Shown here: piece after piece, positions 47,201 through 55,959 of the stretch
Numbering within the stretch: position 1 is the first letter of the stretch
Layout of the letters: each line of letters opens with the position of its first letter
From: Ginsengibacter sp963792025
Lineage (GTDB): Bacteria > Bacteroidota > Bacteroidia > Chitinophagales > Chitinophagaceae
NCBI GenBank assembly: GCA_963792025.1
Contig: CAWBUS010000001.1
Coordinates: 310,001-374,000 of the forward strand
DNA: 64,000 nt
Direction: 5' to 3'
Made by a program: the position numbers and the translations under genes
The notes under the pieces: model-generated
Databases searched by the model: none
Told to the model about the DNA's origin: nothing
The model's input: the letters and a program-made list of their open reading frames with translations, nothing else

Positions 47201-48326
47201 AGGTATTGGCGGTTGTTTGAATTGCCTGATCTGCTAATTCAGGGTTGTGTAGCGAAAAGTTTTTTAGCAGGATGGTAATTGTTCCTGCCCTGCATTCTAT
47301 TGCGAATTCATGGTTATCAGGATAGAGGTTCTTTAGCTGTTTGCGTATGTCATCAAATTTTTCGCTTAATCTTAATAGATTTACCGCCTGATCAATAGCA
47401 GTATTATAAATCACCAGCATGTCAAGCTGATGATTTCGTATATCGATGCTAAGTTTTGAAAATACACCTTGTTCACCTTCAGGGAAAAATTCAAAACTGG
47501 TTTGAATGATAGAAAGTAAAATCAACGGAACTATGAATTTACCGCTTACATCACCGCTGGTAGTAGCAATTATTTTTAAATCTTCATTAATGCTATTTTC
47601 CTCAAGAGATATATAGTCAGTAATAACTGCAAGCTCTTTTTCAAGGGTTACATAATCCTGGTTGCTTTCATATAAAATATAACTAAGTAAATCTGCTACC
47701 TGCAGTATCAGTTTCGGGGAAAGTGGGGAATCAGCGAGAATATGTTGCTTAACGGCGTGTAAAGAATGAAAAAGAAATCGGGGATTTATCTGAAGTTTCA
47801 ATAGTTGTAATTCAGTATTAATTTTTTCACGGGCAAGTACTTCATTTTCTCTTTGCTTTTGGATCCATTTTTTGGCCACTTTAATTCCACCTGTAATTGC
47901 CAGCACAATACCAGATACAAACAAACCATTTACAATTGCATTGTATTTATTATGAGCAAATGTTATCTGGTCGTAGGGAATTTTTAACTCCAGGTGTTCA
48001 TATAAGAGTCCGGTAAAATAGCAGGCAGCGAAATTAAATATGAGTAAGCCAAGAGTGGCAGTAAAAAAAATAGTGTACCGCGCCTTAAAAAGAAACTTTG
48101 GAATTATGATTTCTATAAGAAAGTAAACCGAAATAATATACACAGGCAAAAAGCAGGACGTGTTTATTACGCTTTCAAATGGCGTGCGTGGAGTAAGCGC
48201 TTCGTTAACGCCGGGTATTAAAAGACTTTGAATAAAAAAATGAATTCCAAATGCGATCCAAAAACATGCGTGCCTTGCAAATCGTATAGCAGGTTTGGTG
48301 GAAAAGATAAACTCGTAGCTGGTCAC
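47187..48326 (-). CDS. Degenerate LytS-like sensor (probable pseudokinase)
   Basis: The architecture copies the neighbouring kinase: four N-terminal membrane segments, a linker with KKWIQKQRENEVLAREKINTELQLLKLQ, then a His_kinase-like domain over about residues 190-370. The key residues are lost. The phospho-acceptor site reads INPRFLFHSLH with Arg in place of His. The N-box position reads SIIQTSFEFFPEG without Glu-Asn, and no GxGL glycine box is visible. The frame is clean over 379 codons and the next gene overlaps it by 14 bp, so this is not decay of an unused gene. I infer a non-catalytic sensory partner that may heterodimerise with the active kinase. Confidence 0.85.
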   Translation of the reverse strand: MTSYEFIFSTKPAIRFARHACFWIAFGIHFFIQSLLIPGVNEALTPRTPFESVINTSCFLPVYIISVYFLIEIIIPKFLFKARYTIFFTATLGLLIFNFAACYFTGLLYEHLELKIPYDQITFAHNKYNAIVNGLFVSGIVLAITGGIKVAKKWIQKQRENEVLAREKINTELQLLKLQINPRFLFHSLHAVKQHILADSPLSPKLILQVADLLSYILYESNQDYVTLEKELAVITDYISLEENSINEDLKIIATTSGDVSGKFIVPLILLSIIQTSFEFFPEGEQGVFSKLSIDIRNHQLDMLVIYNTAIDQAVNLLRLSEKFDDIRKQLKNLYPDNHEFAIECRAGTITILLKNFSLHNPELADQAIQTTANTYENV

Positions 48327-48490
48327 ATGATGTATTGTCTCTTAAAGTTAGATCGCGGTTTCGTCATTTTATAGCTTTTGTCAAGATATTCTACAGATTC
48401 CATGATTGTGTCGCTAAAAGCCATTCGTCGCCAATGAATAGAATTTCTGGGCTTGTCAGTGCCAAATATTGTCAGAATGTAATCTTTCAT
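48323..48490 (-). CDS. Possible small protein overlapping the pseudokinase start by ATGA
   Basis: A 55-codon frame from ATG 48490 (MKDYILTIFGTDKP) ends with the TGA of an ATGA overlap at the pseudokinase start. The protein is charged, with no signal. It lies in a divergent spacer that must also hold promoters. The longer frame reaches the opposite gene's start, so length alone is no evidence. I list it because of the coupling overlap only. Confidence 0.22.
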   Translation of the reverse strand: MKDYILTIFGTDKPRNSIHWRRMAFSDTIMESVEYLDKSYKMTKPRSNFKRQYIM

Positions 48491-48557
48491 CGAAATACCA
48501 AAAACAAGAAATGTCGACGAATATTTTTGAAGTTTATTCATTAAAAAACTTACAATC

Positions 48558-49871
48558 ATGAAAAAATTATTTTACTTAATGGCAATTATTTTGGTGGTTA
48601 CCATAAGTAGTTGTCAAAAATTTGATTTCAAAAATTATTACAATCACCATCAAAATGAAAAACTGGATGCCAACGTTGCTATTGATTGGTATAAACTGCA
48701 ATTGAGTATTTTGCTTGAAAGAAATTCAGCACTGACTGGCGTATACTTCGGCTACATTGGAATTGGTTTATATGAGTCCGTACGAAATGGAACACCTGGT
48801 GCAGCCAGCCTTTCCACAAGATTGTACCAGATGCCCGAAATGCCTGCTATAGAAAATAATAAAAGTTATAACTGGCAGGTAAGCGCCAATGCTGCAATGG
48901 CAAATATGGTTCGTTCCTTTTACACAGGGTTAACTCCTGCAAACAACGCCAGTATAGATTCGTTGGAGAAAGTGTATAACGATAAATTAAGTACTAACAC
49001 ACCAGCCGACGTGTTCAGTCGCTCGCAAAGTTTTGGAAGAAGCATTGCGGCGGCAATACACAACTGGTATTTAACCGATGATTTTAATCCATCCAACGCA
49101 GGATATGTGCCTCCTGTGTTTCCGGGAGCGTGGGTCCCGACTCCCCCGGCATTTGTAAACCCTATAAATCCTTATGTAGGAAACGCCACGACTTATCTTC
49201 AGTCCGACTTAACCGGGTTAGCTCCTGCTCCGATCCCTTATTCTGAAGATCCGGGTTCTGATTTTTATAAAATGGTGAAGAACGTTTATGATGTTTCTCA
49301 AACCTTAACAGCTGATCAAAAAAGTACTGCTTTGTATTGGGTTGACCAGGGTAACGGAGTCGGATATACGCCCGATGGACATAACATAGGCCTTGTAACT
49401 GAAGCTATTGAACAGACAAATTCTAACCTTGGCATCGCGGCTGAAACTTATGCCAAAACCGGGATAGCAGAACGCGAATCAACAATTGAATGTTTTAGGA
49501 GTAAGTATGGTTACAACATCCTCAGGCCGGTATCTTATATAAAAAAACTGATCGATCCTAACTGGCTTCCATTTATTGTTACGCCACCTTTTCCTGAGTA
49601 TCCCGCCGCTCATGCCTATGTAACCGGAGCCGTAATGCAGGCCGCTTCTTCTGTGCTGGGCTATCATATAAAACTCATTGATAACGCCTATGTTTTTCGC
49701 GGTTGGCCTGCAAGAACATATAACACTTTATTCGCCGCCGCAGAAGAAGCGGGCATATCGCGATTATATGGTGGCATTCATTATCTGCCTTCCATTAATA
49801 TTGGCTTATCACTAGGAAAAGACCTTGGCGATAAGATTGGAAATATTAATTTACATGGATATGCTCAATAG
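48558..49871 (+). CDS. Vanadium-dependent haloperoxidase/PAP2-type lipoprotein
   Basis: This 437-residue lipoprotein (lipobox ISSCQKF) belongs to the vanadium chloroperoxidase/phosphatase superfamily. The oxyanion-binding site is recognisable: RPVSYIKKL (about residue 320), PPFPEYPAAHAYVTGA (about 340-355, the PSGH-equivalent with catalytic His) and ISRLYGGIHYLPSINIG (about 395-412, the SR-x-x-x-x-H motif). Such exported proteins may halogenate or dephosphorylate; the sequence does not decide. It is followed by a clear terminator and seems monocistronic. It is divergent from the sensor cluster. Confidence 0.85.
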   Translation: MKKLFYLMAIILVVTISSCQKFDFKNYYNHHQNEKLDANVAIDWYKLQLSILLERNSALTGVYFGYIGIGLYESVRNGTPGAASLSTRLYQMPEMPAIENNKSYNWQVSANAAMANMVRSFYTGLTPANNASIDSLEKVYNDKLSTNTPADVFSRSQSFGRSIAAAIHNWYLTDDFNPSNAGYVPPVFPGAWVPTPPAFVNPINPYVGNATTYLQSDLTGLAPAPIPYSEDPGSDFYKMVKNVYDVSQTLTADQKSTALYWVDQGNGVGYTPDGHNIGLVTEAIEQTNSNLGIAAETYAKTGIAERESTIECFRSKYGYNILRPVSYIKKLIDPNWLPFIVTPPFPEYPAAHAYVTGAVMQAASSVLGYHIKLIDNAYVFRGWPARTYNTLFAAAEEAGISRLYGGIHYLPSINIGLSLGKDLGDKIGNINLHGYAQ

Positions 49872-49900
49872 GTTTATCAATACTTTATAACATTAATTTA

Positions 49901-49930
49901 AAATGGCAGACCGAAAAATCTGCCATTTTA
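49901..49930 (+). terminator. Intrinsic terminator after the haloperoxidase-like gene
   Basis: AAATGGCAGA (49901-49910) pairs with TCTGCCATTT (49919-49928) and runs into a T-rich tail. Confidence 0.85.
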
Positions 49931-49989
49931 TTTATTAATCGATTTGGATACAATATATTTTCAATTGGATCTTATTGAAGTGCAAAAAG

Positions 49990-50613
49990 TTATTCTTTAG
50001 AAGTTAGCGCTACTTTAATACCAAGGCCAATCAATATGATACCTGTAATTTTTTCCTGTAAGCGCCAAAACTTTCTATTATTTTTTATGAAGTTGCCAGC
50101 CTTACCAATTACCCAGGCAACTATCATTAGCACACAAGTTCCCTGCAGATCGAACCATAAACCCAAAGAGAAGAGTTGTGTTTTATATAATGGCGACCCG
50201 GGTTGAATAAACTGCGGCAGGAACGACAAAAAGAACAACGCCACTTTAGGGTTCAAGGCATTAGTAATAATTCCCTGCCTTAGCAGTTTCCATTTATTTG
50301 TTGGTGGAAGCGCCTGTAAGTTTTCATTGAAGTTTGATTTTGCCAGAAGGGCTTTGGCACCGAGATAAATCAAATACGCCGCACCAAGAAACTTTATTAG
50401 CTCAAAAAGAAAAGCTGATTTCATGATGATCATTGATAAGCCAAACACAGCAGCGGTAATATGTACAAAACATCCGATAAAAATACCAACTGCAGAAATT
50501 ATTCCGGCTTTAATTCCCTGCGATATACTTCTCGATGCAACATACATCATGTCGTTTCCGGGAGTAAGATTAAGAAGTAAGGAAGCAATAAAAAATAAAT
50601 AAAGGTTTTGCAT
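49990..50613 (-). CDS. LysE/RhtB family exporter
   Basis: This 207-residue inner-membrane protein exports amino acids or similar metabolites. The N-terminal family motif is visible (LNLTPGNDMMYVASRSISQG, with GIKAGIISAVGIFIGCFVH). YLIYLGAKAL lies near residue 80, and the segment NALNPKVALFFLSFLPQF lies at about 118-135. Six hydrophobic stretches fit the fold. It is monocistronic. The substrate cannot be told from sequence. Confidence 0.92.
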   Translation of the reverse strand: MQNLYLFFIASLLLNLTPGNDMMYVASRSISQGIKAGIISAVGIFIGCFVHITAAVFGLSMIIMKSAFLFELIKFLGAAYLIYLGAKALLAKSNFNENLQALPPTNKWKLLRQGIITNALNPKVALFFLSFLPQFIQPGSPLYKTQLFSLGLWFDLQGTCVLMIVAWVIGKAGNFIKNNRKFWRLQEKITGIILIGLGIKVALTSKE

Positions 50614-50786
50614 ATAAAAAACAAATCGATTTAACTCCCGCGATTATTACTTATTAAAATTACAAATCATTTAAAAGACATCGGAATTATTTTGCTATTA
50701 ACGTTCAATAAAACAAAGCCTTCCTCCTTAAAAAAATTTATTTTTGTTCATCGATAAACTTAAGATGACTAAATAAATTTTACTTA

Positions 50787-51761
50787 ATGAATAAAGGACC
50801 TATTTCAACATTTATAGAACATCACTACCGGCATTTTAATGCCGCCGCCTTAATGGATGCTGCCAAAGGATATGTAACGCATATTGAAGAAGGAGGCAAG
50901 ATGATGGTTACACTTGCAGGTGCCATGAGCACCGCTGAATTAGGAATTTCATTTGCTGAAATGATAAGGCAGAATAAGGTTGCGATCATAAGTTGCACCG
51001 GTGCTAATCTTGAAGAAGATATTATGAATCTTGTTGCACACAGCCATTATAAAAGAGTTCCTAACTACCGCGATTTAAGCCCGAAAGAAGAATGGGATCT
51101 GTTGGAAAATCATTATAACAGGGTAACGGACACGTGTATCCCGGAAGAGGAAGCATTCAGAAGATTGCAGCAACATATTCACAAAATATGGAAAGACGCC
51201 GATGATAAAGGTGAGAGATATTTTCCTCATGAATACATGTATAAAATGTTATTGAGTGGTGTACTGGATCAATATTATGAAATTGCTCCTAAAGACAGTT
51301 GGATGTTGGCCGCGGCGCAAAAAAATATTCCTATTGTTGTTCCGGGCTGGGAAGACAGTACCATGGGAAATATTTTTGCTTCGTATGTAATAAAAAAAGA
51401 ATTGAAAGCATCCACCATGAAAAGTGGCATTGAGTATATGGTGGAATTGAGCGATTGGTATAGAAAAAATTCTTCTGGTAAAGGTGTCGGATTTTTTCAG
51501 ATTGGCGGCGGCATCGCAGGCGATTTTCCTATATGTGTTGTGCCCATGATGTACCAGGATCTTGAGTGGCATGATGTACCGTTCTGGAGCTACTTCTGCC
51601 AAATATCAGATTCAACAACATCCTACGGCTCTTATTCCGGCGCGGTACCAAATGAAAAAATTACCTGGGGTAAATTAGATATTCATACGCCTAAATTTAT
51701 TGTTGAAAGCGATGCAACAATTGTTGCGCCGCTAATATTTGCCTGGATACTTGGCTGGTAA
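50787..51761 (+). CDS. Deoxyhypusine-synthase-like protein lacking the catalytic lysine
   Basis: This 324-residue protein has the deoxyhypusine synthase fold with NAD-binding segments (VTLAGAMSTAELG near residue 40, ISCTGANLEEDIMNLVAH near 72), IVVPGWEDSTMGN (about 185), and the C-terminal SGAVPNEKITWGKLD (about 285-300). In eukaryotic and archaeal enzymes the loop GGGVVKHH carries the lysine that forms the enzyme-butylamine intermediate; here it reads GGGIAGDFP, so that lysine is missing. Bacteria lack the eIF5A target, and bacterial relatives have polyamine or unknown roles. A polyamine-linked activity is possible, but classic deoxyhypusine chemistry is unlikely. The PhoR-like gene follows 44 bp later. 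Confidence 0.88.
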   Translation: MNKGPISTFIEHHYRHFNAAALMDAAKGYVTHIEEGGKMMVTLAGAMSTAELGISFAEMIRQNKVAIISCTGANLEEDIMNLVAHSHYKRVPNYRDLSPKEEWDLLENHYNRVTDTCIPEEEAFRRLQQHIHKIWKDADDKGERYFPHEYMYKMLLSGVLDQYYEIAPKDSWMLAAAQKNIPIVVPGWEDSTMGNIFASYVIKKELKASTMKSGIEYMVELSDWYRKNSSGKGVGFFQIGGGIAGDFPICVVPMMYQDLEWHDVPFWSYFCQISDSTTSYGSYSGAVPNEKITWGKLDIHTPKFIVESDATIVAPLIFAWILGW

Positions 51762-51805
51762 ATATGTAAGTCCAAAATATTAAATTGTATATTAATTATA
51801 AATAG

Positions 51806-52858
51806 TTGATAAATAAAAAAAATTATTCCCCGCAACAGGTTGCGTTACTTACTTCAATCCCCATTGGACTAACGGCAAGCCTGGCAATATTTGTTTATAA
51901 TGAATTATGGCTACCTGCCGTGCTTCTTTTTATTACAATATCGTTAGTAGCTTACTTTATTATTTACAATACAGTTAAACGATTTGTGTATCGCAAAATA
52001 AAACTGATTTATAAACTCATTTACCAAACAAAAGCAAGTAAGAGGGAAGAGTTTTATTACAAAAATATTTTGCCTCAAAAATCTATTGAAGAAGTGAGTG
52101 AAGACGTGGAGCAATGGGCCGTACAGCGTAAAGAAGAAATTGAAATATTAAGAAAGAATGAAATTTTCAGAAAAGAATTTTTGCTTAACCTTTCCCACGA
52201 ATTAAAGACGCCCATTTTTGCCATACAAGGTTACGTGGATACATTGCTCAATGGAGCTTTGAATAATCCTGAAGTAAATGTAAAATTTCTAACGAATGCT
52301 TCAAAGAATGTAGACAGGTTGGTTAACCTGGTGGACGACCTTGATGAAATCACCAAGCTTGAAAGTGGGGAACAATTATTATACAAACAGAATTTTGTAA
52401 TTCAGGATGTTATTAAAGAAGTTTTTGAATCTCTGTCGATTAAAGCCGACGAAAAGAAAATAAAATGTTTTATTAAGAAAGGCTGTGAATTGCCTCTTAC
52501 CGCATTTGCCGACAAAGAAAAAATAAGACAGGTGCTTATTAATCTTATCGACAACAGTATTAAATACGGAAAGAACAATGGAACTATTGAAGGTAGCGCT
52601 TACAAGATTGATGGTAAAAAAATACTTGTAGAAATAAGCGACGATGGCAATGGAATTTCAGAGGAACATTTGCCAAGAATTTTTGAAAGATTTTATCGCA
52701 CTGATCTTGCAAGAACACGAAAAGTTGGCGGAAGCGGCCTTGGTTTATCAATTGCCAAACACATTATTGAAGCGCATGGTGAAACTATTCACGTAAGAAG
52801 TAAAACAGATGTTGGTACAACATTTGGATTTACACTACCCTCCGCCAGAACTAATTGA
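51806..52858 (+). CDS. phoR: PhoR-like sensor histidine kinase
   Basis: This 350-residue membrane kinase has two N-terminal membrane helices (about 12-30 and 35-55). A short linker is followed by HisKA with phospho-acceptor His in NLSHELKTPIFAIQGY (about 134), then the ATPase domain with N box LINLIDNSIKYG (about 247), DDGNGISEEHLPRIFERFYR and GGSGLGLSIAKHIIEAHG (about 310). The translation start is TTG 51806; no ATG fits. A phosphate role is inferred from the pst/phoU genes just downstream. No PhoB-type response regulator is in the window. The 3' end overlaps the convergent PAP2 gene by 24 bp. Confidence 0.85.
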   Translation: MINKKNYSPQQVALLTSIPIGLTASLAIFVYNELWLPAVLLFITISLVAYFIIYNTVKRFVYRKIKLIYKLIYQTKASKREEFYYKNILPQKSIEEVSEDVEQWAVQRKEEIEILRKNEIFRKEFLLNLSHELKTPIFAIQGYVDTLLNGALNNPEVNVKFLTNASKNVDRLVNLVDDLDEITKLESGEQLLYKQNFVIQDVIKEVFESLSIKADEKKIKCFIKKGCELPLTAFADKEKIRQVLINLIDNSIKYGKNNGTIEGSAYKIDGKKILVEISDDGNGISEEHLPRIFERFYRTDLARTRKVGGSGLGLSIAKHIIEAHGETIHVRSKTDVGTTFGFTLPSARTN

Positions 52859-53491
52859 TTTTTTCTTTGAAACAAGTTTAGTTGAAAATATTTTATAAAA
52901 AAGGATCCAGCAAAATATAGCAGAAATAAGTCCAATTAAAGCTCCTGCCAAAACATCGTCGGTAAAATGCTGGGCAAGGTAGATGCGGCTATATCCCACT
53001 ATAATAGCTCCCGCTAAGAAAAGTATAGAATATCTTTTATTTTTTAATGCAAAACTCAATACGGCGGCCATCGCAAACGCTGAAGCAGTATGCCCTGAAG
53101 GAAATGCATGAAAATTATGTAACGTTACATTTTCAATAAAATATTTATAGGTGGTATCTTTTAAGAGAACGGCCGGCCTTGCTTCAAGAATATAGTACTT
53201 CAAAACTTGTGCAATGATGCCCGAGACAGCATAACTGCTCAATACCATTAAGCCCGAAAAATAATTTCTAAATAGTAAAAGCAGTAAACCAATACCGATG
53301 CAAAAAAAGCCATCGCCTATGTAAGTAAGGTAAATGAAAATAAAATCTGTTAATTGAGAGTGATATGGATTCAATAAATAAAAACCATTAGCCTTTGAAT
53401 AAAAAAAAAGGATAAAGCAACAAAGAATTACAAATAAAAAAAATCCAACAAAGAAAGAACGATTCGTTTTTAACAAGGAAGATAACGACAT
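52835..53491 (-). CDS. PAP2-family membrane phosphatase
   Basis: This 218-residue protein with five or six membrane helices carries a full acid-phosphatase signature: KYYILEARP (about 93-101), FPSGHTASAFAMA with catalytic His (about 129-141) and SRIYLAQHFTDDVLAG (about 168-183). It would dephosphorylate lipid phosphates such as undecaprenyl pyrophosphate or phosphatidic acid in the membrane. Its 3' end overlaps the PhoR-like gene tail to tail. Its placement beside phosphate genes suggests, but does not prove, a role in phosphate recovery. Confidence 0.9.
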   Translation of the reverse strand: MSLSSLLKTNRSFFVGFFLFVILCCFILFFYSKANGFYLLNPYHSQLTDFIFIYLTYIGDGFFCIGIGLLLLLFRNYFSGLMVLSSYAVSGIIAQVLKYYILEARPAVLLKDTTYKYFIENVTLHNFHAFPSGHTASAFAMAAVLSFALKNKRYSILFLAGAIIVGYSRIYLAQHFTDDVLAGALIGLISAIFCWILFYKIFSTKLVSKKKSISSGGG

Positions 53492-53599
53492 GCAAAATAC
53501 AATTCAGTATTGCCAAAAATAAACAAATGCAGATTGAATATTCAAGCTAAAATTTTTACCTGGCGATAAGCCCATCTCCCGGAGGGGTTGGTGTTAATA

Positions 53600-53630
53600 A
53601 AAAACCACCTTACACGATTGCAGGGTGGTA
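53600..53630 (-). terminator. Terminator of the pst-phoU operon
   Basis: On the minus strand ACCACC and GGTGGT (plus-strand positions 53624-53629 and 53604-53609) form a stem followed by a run of T. It lies 73 bp after the phoU stop. The neighbouring spacer 53492-53599 shows nothing else. Confidence 0.6.
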
Positions 53631-53702
53631 CAGTTTGCAAGACTCTGTTTTGCTTACGGAAAATCTTAAATGTAATTATTTGTAAAAACGATAATTAAAT
53701 TT

Positions 53703-54356
53703 TTACTGGTGCTTTAGCACTTTGGCTTCAACGTAAAAAATAATTTCTTCTGCAATATTTTTAGACTGATCACCTACCCGTTCGAGTTTGCGGATAATGG
53801 ACAAAATGTAAAGAGCCTGGCTGATAACGTTGGCGTCATTCCTGATAAACTTTGAAATATTATCATCAGCTCTTTTATTAATATCATCGAGGATATCATC
53901 TCTCGAAAAAATTGTTCTTGCTAAAAGAGTATTTTCAAACTCAAAGGCAACCCGTGTATCGGTAAGAATACTTATTGAATCTTCAAACATTTTAATCAGT
54001 TCAGTATCTTCAAGCATCGCGATGTCAAACCTGGCAGGCAATTCAACAATATACCTGGCTATACCTTCAGCGATATCCCCAATTCTTTCAAGATTATTAT
54101 TTATTTTAAGAACGGCCAGCAAAAACCTGAGGTCAATGGCAACCGGGCAATACAAGGCAAAGATATTTTCGCAATCCCTGTCAATTTTTAATTCAAGGGC
54201 ATTTACTCTTTTTTCCTTTGCTATCACCTCTCTTGCAAGGTCTTTGTCAAAACTCAACATGGCGTCTTTAGCCTTTGTTAATTGCAACAAGACCAACTCC
54301 CACATGTTAATTATTTCCGATTTCGCATCCTGCAACTCTGTTTCAAATTGTGTCAT
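53703..54356 (-). CDS. phoU: Phosphate transport regulator PhoU
   Basis: This 217-residue helical protein has two PhoU repeats. Each has the acidic E/D-x-x-x-D metal-site pattern: EKRVNALELKIDRDCENIF (about 47-66) and DDILDDINKRADDNISKF (about 152-170). Conserved RLERIGD-type phrases are seen as NLERIGDIAEG and KLERVGDQSKNIAEEIIFY. It links PstSCAB to PhoR and restrains uptake. It is the last gene of the pst operon, 15 bp after pstB. Confidence 0.95.
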   Translation of the reverse strand: MTQFETELQDAKSEIINMWELVLLQLTKAKDAMLSFDKDLAREVIAKEKRVNALELKIDRDCENIFALYCPVAIDLRFLLAVLKINNNLERIGDIAEGIARYIVELPARFDIAMLEDTELIKMFEDSISILTDTRVAFEFENTLLARTIFSRDDILDDINKRADDNISKFIRNDANVISQALYILSIIRKLERVGDQSKNIAEEIIFYVEAKVLKHQ

Positions 54357-54371
54357 TACTTATTTTTTAAA

Positions 54372-55130
54372 TTAGCTAAACCTTCCGGTTATATAATTTT
54401 GAGTTCGTTTATCCTGCGGGTTAGTAAACATATTTTTTGTATCATCGTATTCAATTAACTCGCCGAGATAAAAAAATGCGGTTTTATCACTTACTCTCGC
54501 AGCTTGTTGCATATTGTGTGTTACTACAACAAGGGTATAATTTTTCTTTAGTTCCTGCAGCAATACTTCTATGCTCGAAGTGGAAATAGGATCAAGAGCT
54601 GAAGTAGGTTCATCCAATAAAAGTACTTCCGGCTCCATGGCTATTGCCCGGGCAATACACAAACGTTGTTGCTGACCGCCGGATAGAAATGTTCCCTTTT
54701 TATGCAATGAATCTTTTACCTCATTCCATAGCGCTGCTTTTTGCAGCGATTGCTCCACAATAACATCCCGGTCTGCCTTGGCAATCTTCATCCCATTAAG
54801 TTTATAACCTGCGATTGCATTATCATAAATACTTAAATTGGGAAAAGGGTTGGGTCTTTGAAATACCATGCCTATTTTATGGCGCACGAATATGGGATGC
54901 ATTTCGTAAATATCCTCGTTGTTCAACAGCATCTTCCCTTTTGTAGTAGCTCCTTCTATTAGTTCATGCATCCGGTTAATGCAACGAAGAAAAGTTGTTT
55001 TGCCGCATCCGGAAGGTCCCATTACGGCAACCACATTGTTCTTTGGGATTTCAATATTTACTTTTTTTACAGCATGATTTTCTCCAAAATAAGCATCAAA
55101 ATCAATCGCCTTTAAAATTGTACTTTCCAT
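54372..55130 (-). CDS. pstB: Phosphate ABC transporter ATP-binding protein PstB
   Basis: This 252-residue ATPase drives PstCA. It shows Walker A GPSGCGKTT (residues about 38-46), Q loop VFQRPNPFP, ABC signature LSGGQQQR (about 150), Walker B VLLLDEPTSALD (about 170) and the switch His in VVTHNMQQ. FQRPNPFP is diagnostic for PstB. The start overlaps the pstA end by 19 bp, implying coupled translation. Confidence 0.98.
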   Translation of the reverse strand: MESTILKAIDFDAYFGENHAVKKVNIEIPKNNVVAVMGPSGCGKTTFLRCINRMHELIEGATTKGKMLLNNEDIYEMHPIFVRHKIGMVFQRPNPFPNLSIYDNAIAGYKLNGMKIAKADRDVIVEQSLQKAALWNEVKDSLHKKGTFLSGGQQQRLCIARAIAMEPEVLLLDEPTSALDPISTSSIEVLLQELKKNYTLVVVTHNMQQAARVSDKTAFFYLGELIEYDDTKNMFTNPQDKRTQNYITGRFS

Positions 55131-55957
55131 CGTCTTGTTGTAATCTTAGTAATAATATTTAATAATAATACCCATATCAATAGAATAAGCGCCGCTCCCC
55201 ATGCGAGGTTGTGCCAATCATCATAAGGGCTTGTTGCATAATTATAAATCAACAATGGCAGGCTTTGCATTGGTTTTAAAATATTGGTAGAAAAATAGGG
55301 ATTTCCAAACGCAGTAAATAATAACGGGGCGGTCTCACCGGCAATACGGGCAACGGCTAAAATAGCTCCTGAAATAACCCCGCTAAATCCACAAGGCAGG
55401 AGAATTCTTAAAATTACTCTTTGATAAGGTAAGCCCAATGCAAGGCCTGCTTCTTTTAAAGAATCGGGTAAAAGCTTTAAAGTTTCTTCTGTTGATCGCA
55501 CTACAATCGGGAGCATCATAATGGCCAAAGCCACGCTTCCTGATAAAGCAGAAAAAGTACTCAATGGCTTTACGATCCAAAAATAAATTACGATACCAAC
55601 TACAATTGATGGCGTACCTTGTAACACATCAACTGCAAGACGAGTCCAGTTGGCCAGCCAGCTTTTCTTATTTTCACTTAGATATATACCACCCATTATT
55701 CCAATCGGAATCGCTATTAAAGCTGCAAAAAAAACAATAAGTAAACTTCCGACAAGAGCATTTGCAATTCCTCCTCCCGATTCACCAACTGGCTTCGGAA
55801 GGTTAACAAGAAAATGCCAGTTAATTTTGGTAATTCCCTCTTTTAAAATATAAATCAGGATTACGAACAAAGGAACGGTACAAAGTGTAGCGAGCAAAAT
55901 TACCATGAATTTAAAAAATTTACTCTTCCCGATCCTGTACTTAATATGTTGTTTCAT
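55112..55957 (-). CDS. pstA: Phosphate ABC transporter permease PstA
   Basis: This 281-residue inner-membrane permease has six helices. The ABC-permease EAA loop is LPDSLKEAGLALGLPYQRVILRILLP (about 165-190). Typical PstA phrases include GIMGGIYLSE and TPSIVVGIVIYFWIV. It pairs with PstC. It begins 3 bp after the pstC stop and overlaps pstB. Confidence 0.96.
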   Translation of the reverse strand: MKQHIKYRIGKSKFFKFMVILLATLCTVPLFVILIYILKEGITKINWHFLVNLPKPVGESGGGIANALVGSLLIVFFAALIAIPIGIMGGIYLSENKKSWLANWTRLAVDVLQGTPSIVVGIVIYFWIVKPLSTFSALSGSVALAIMMLPIVVRSTEETLKLLPDSLKEAGLALGLPYQRVILRILLPCGFSGVISGAILAVARIAGETAPLLFTAFGNPYFSTNILKPMQSLPLLIYNYATSPYDDWHNLAWGAALILLIWVLLLNIITKITTRRWKVQF

Positions 55958-55959
55958 AA

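Noticed and set aside
53560..53600. CCCATCTCCCGGAGGGG segment checked as a tRNA or attachment site
   Set aside because: No cloverleaf can be drawn and no duplicated core was found.
53830..54375. A 181-codon plus-strand open frame opposite phoU
   Set aside because: It mirrors the phoU coding strand and is Ser/Ile/Leu-rich without domain features.
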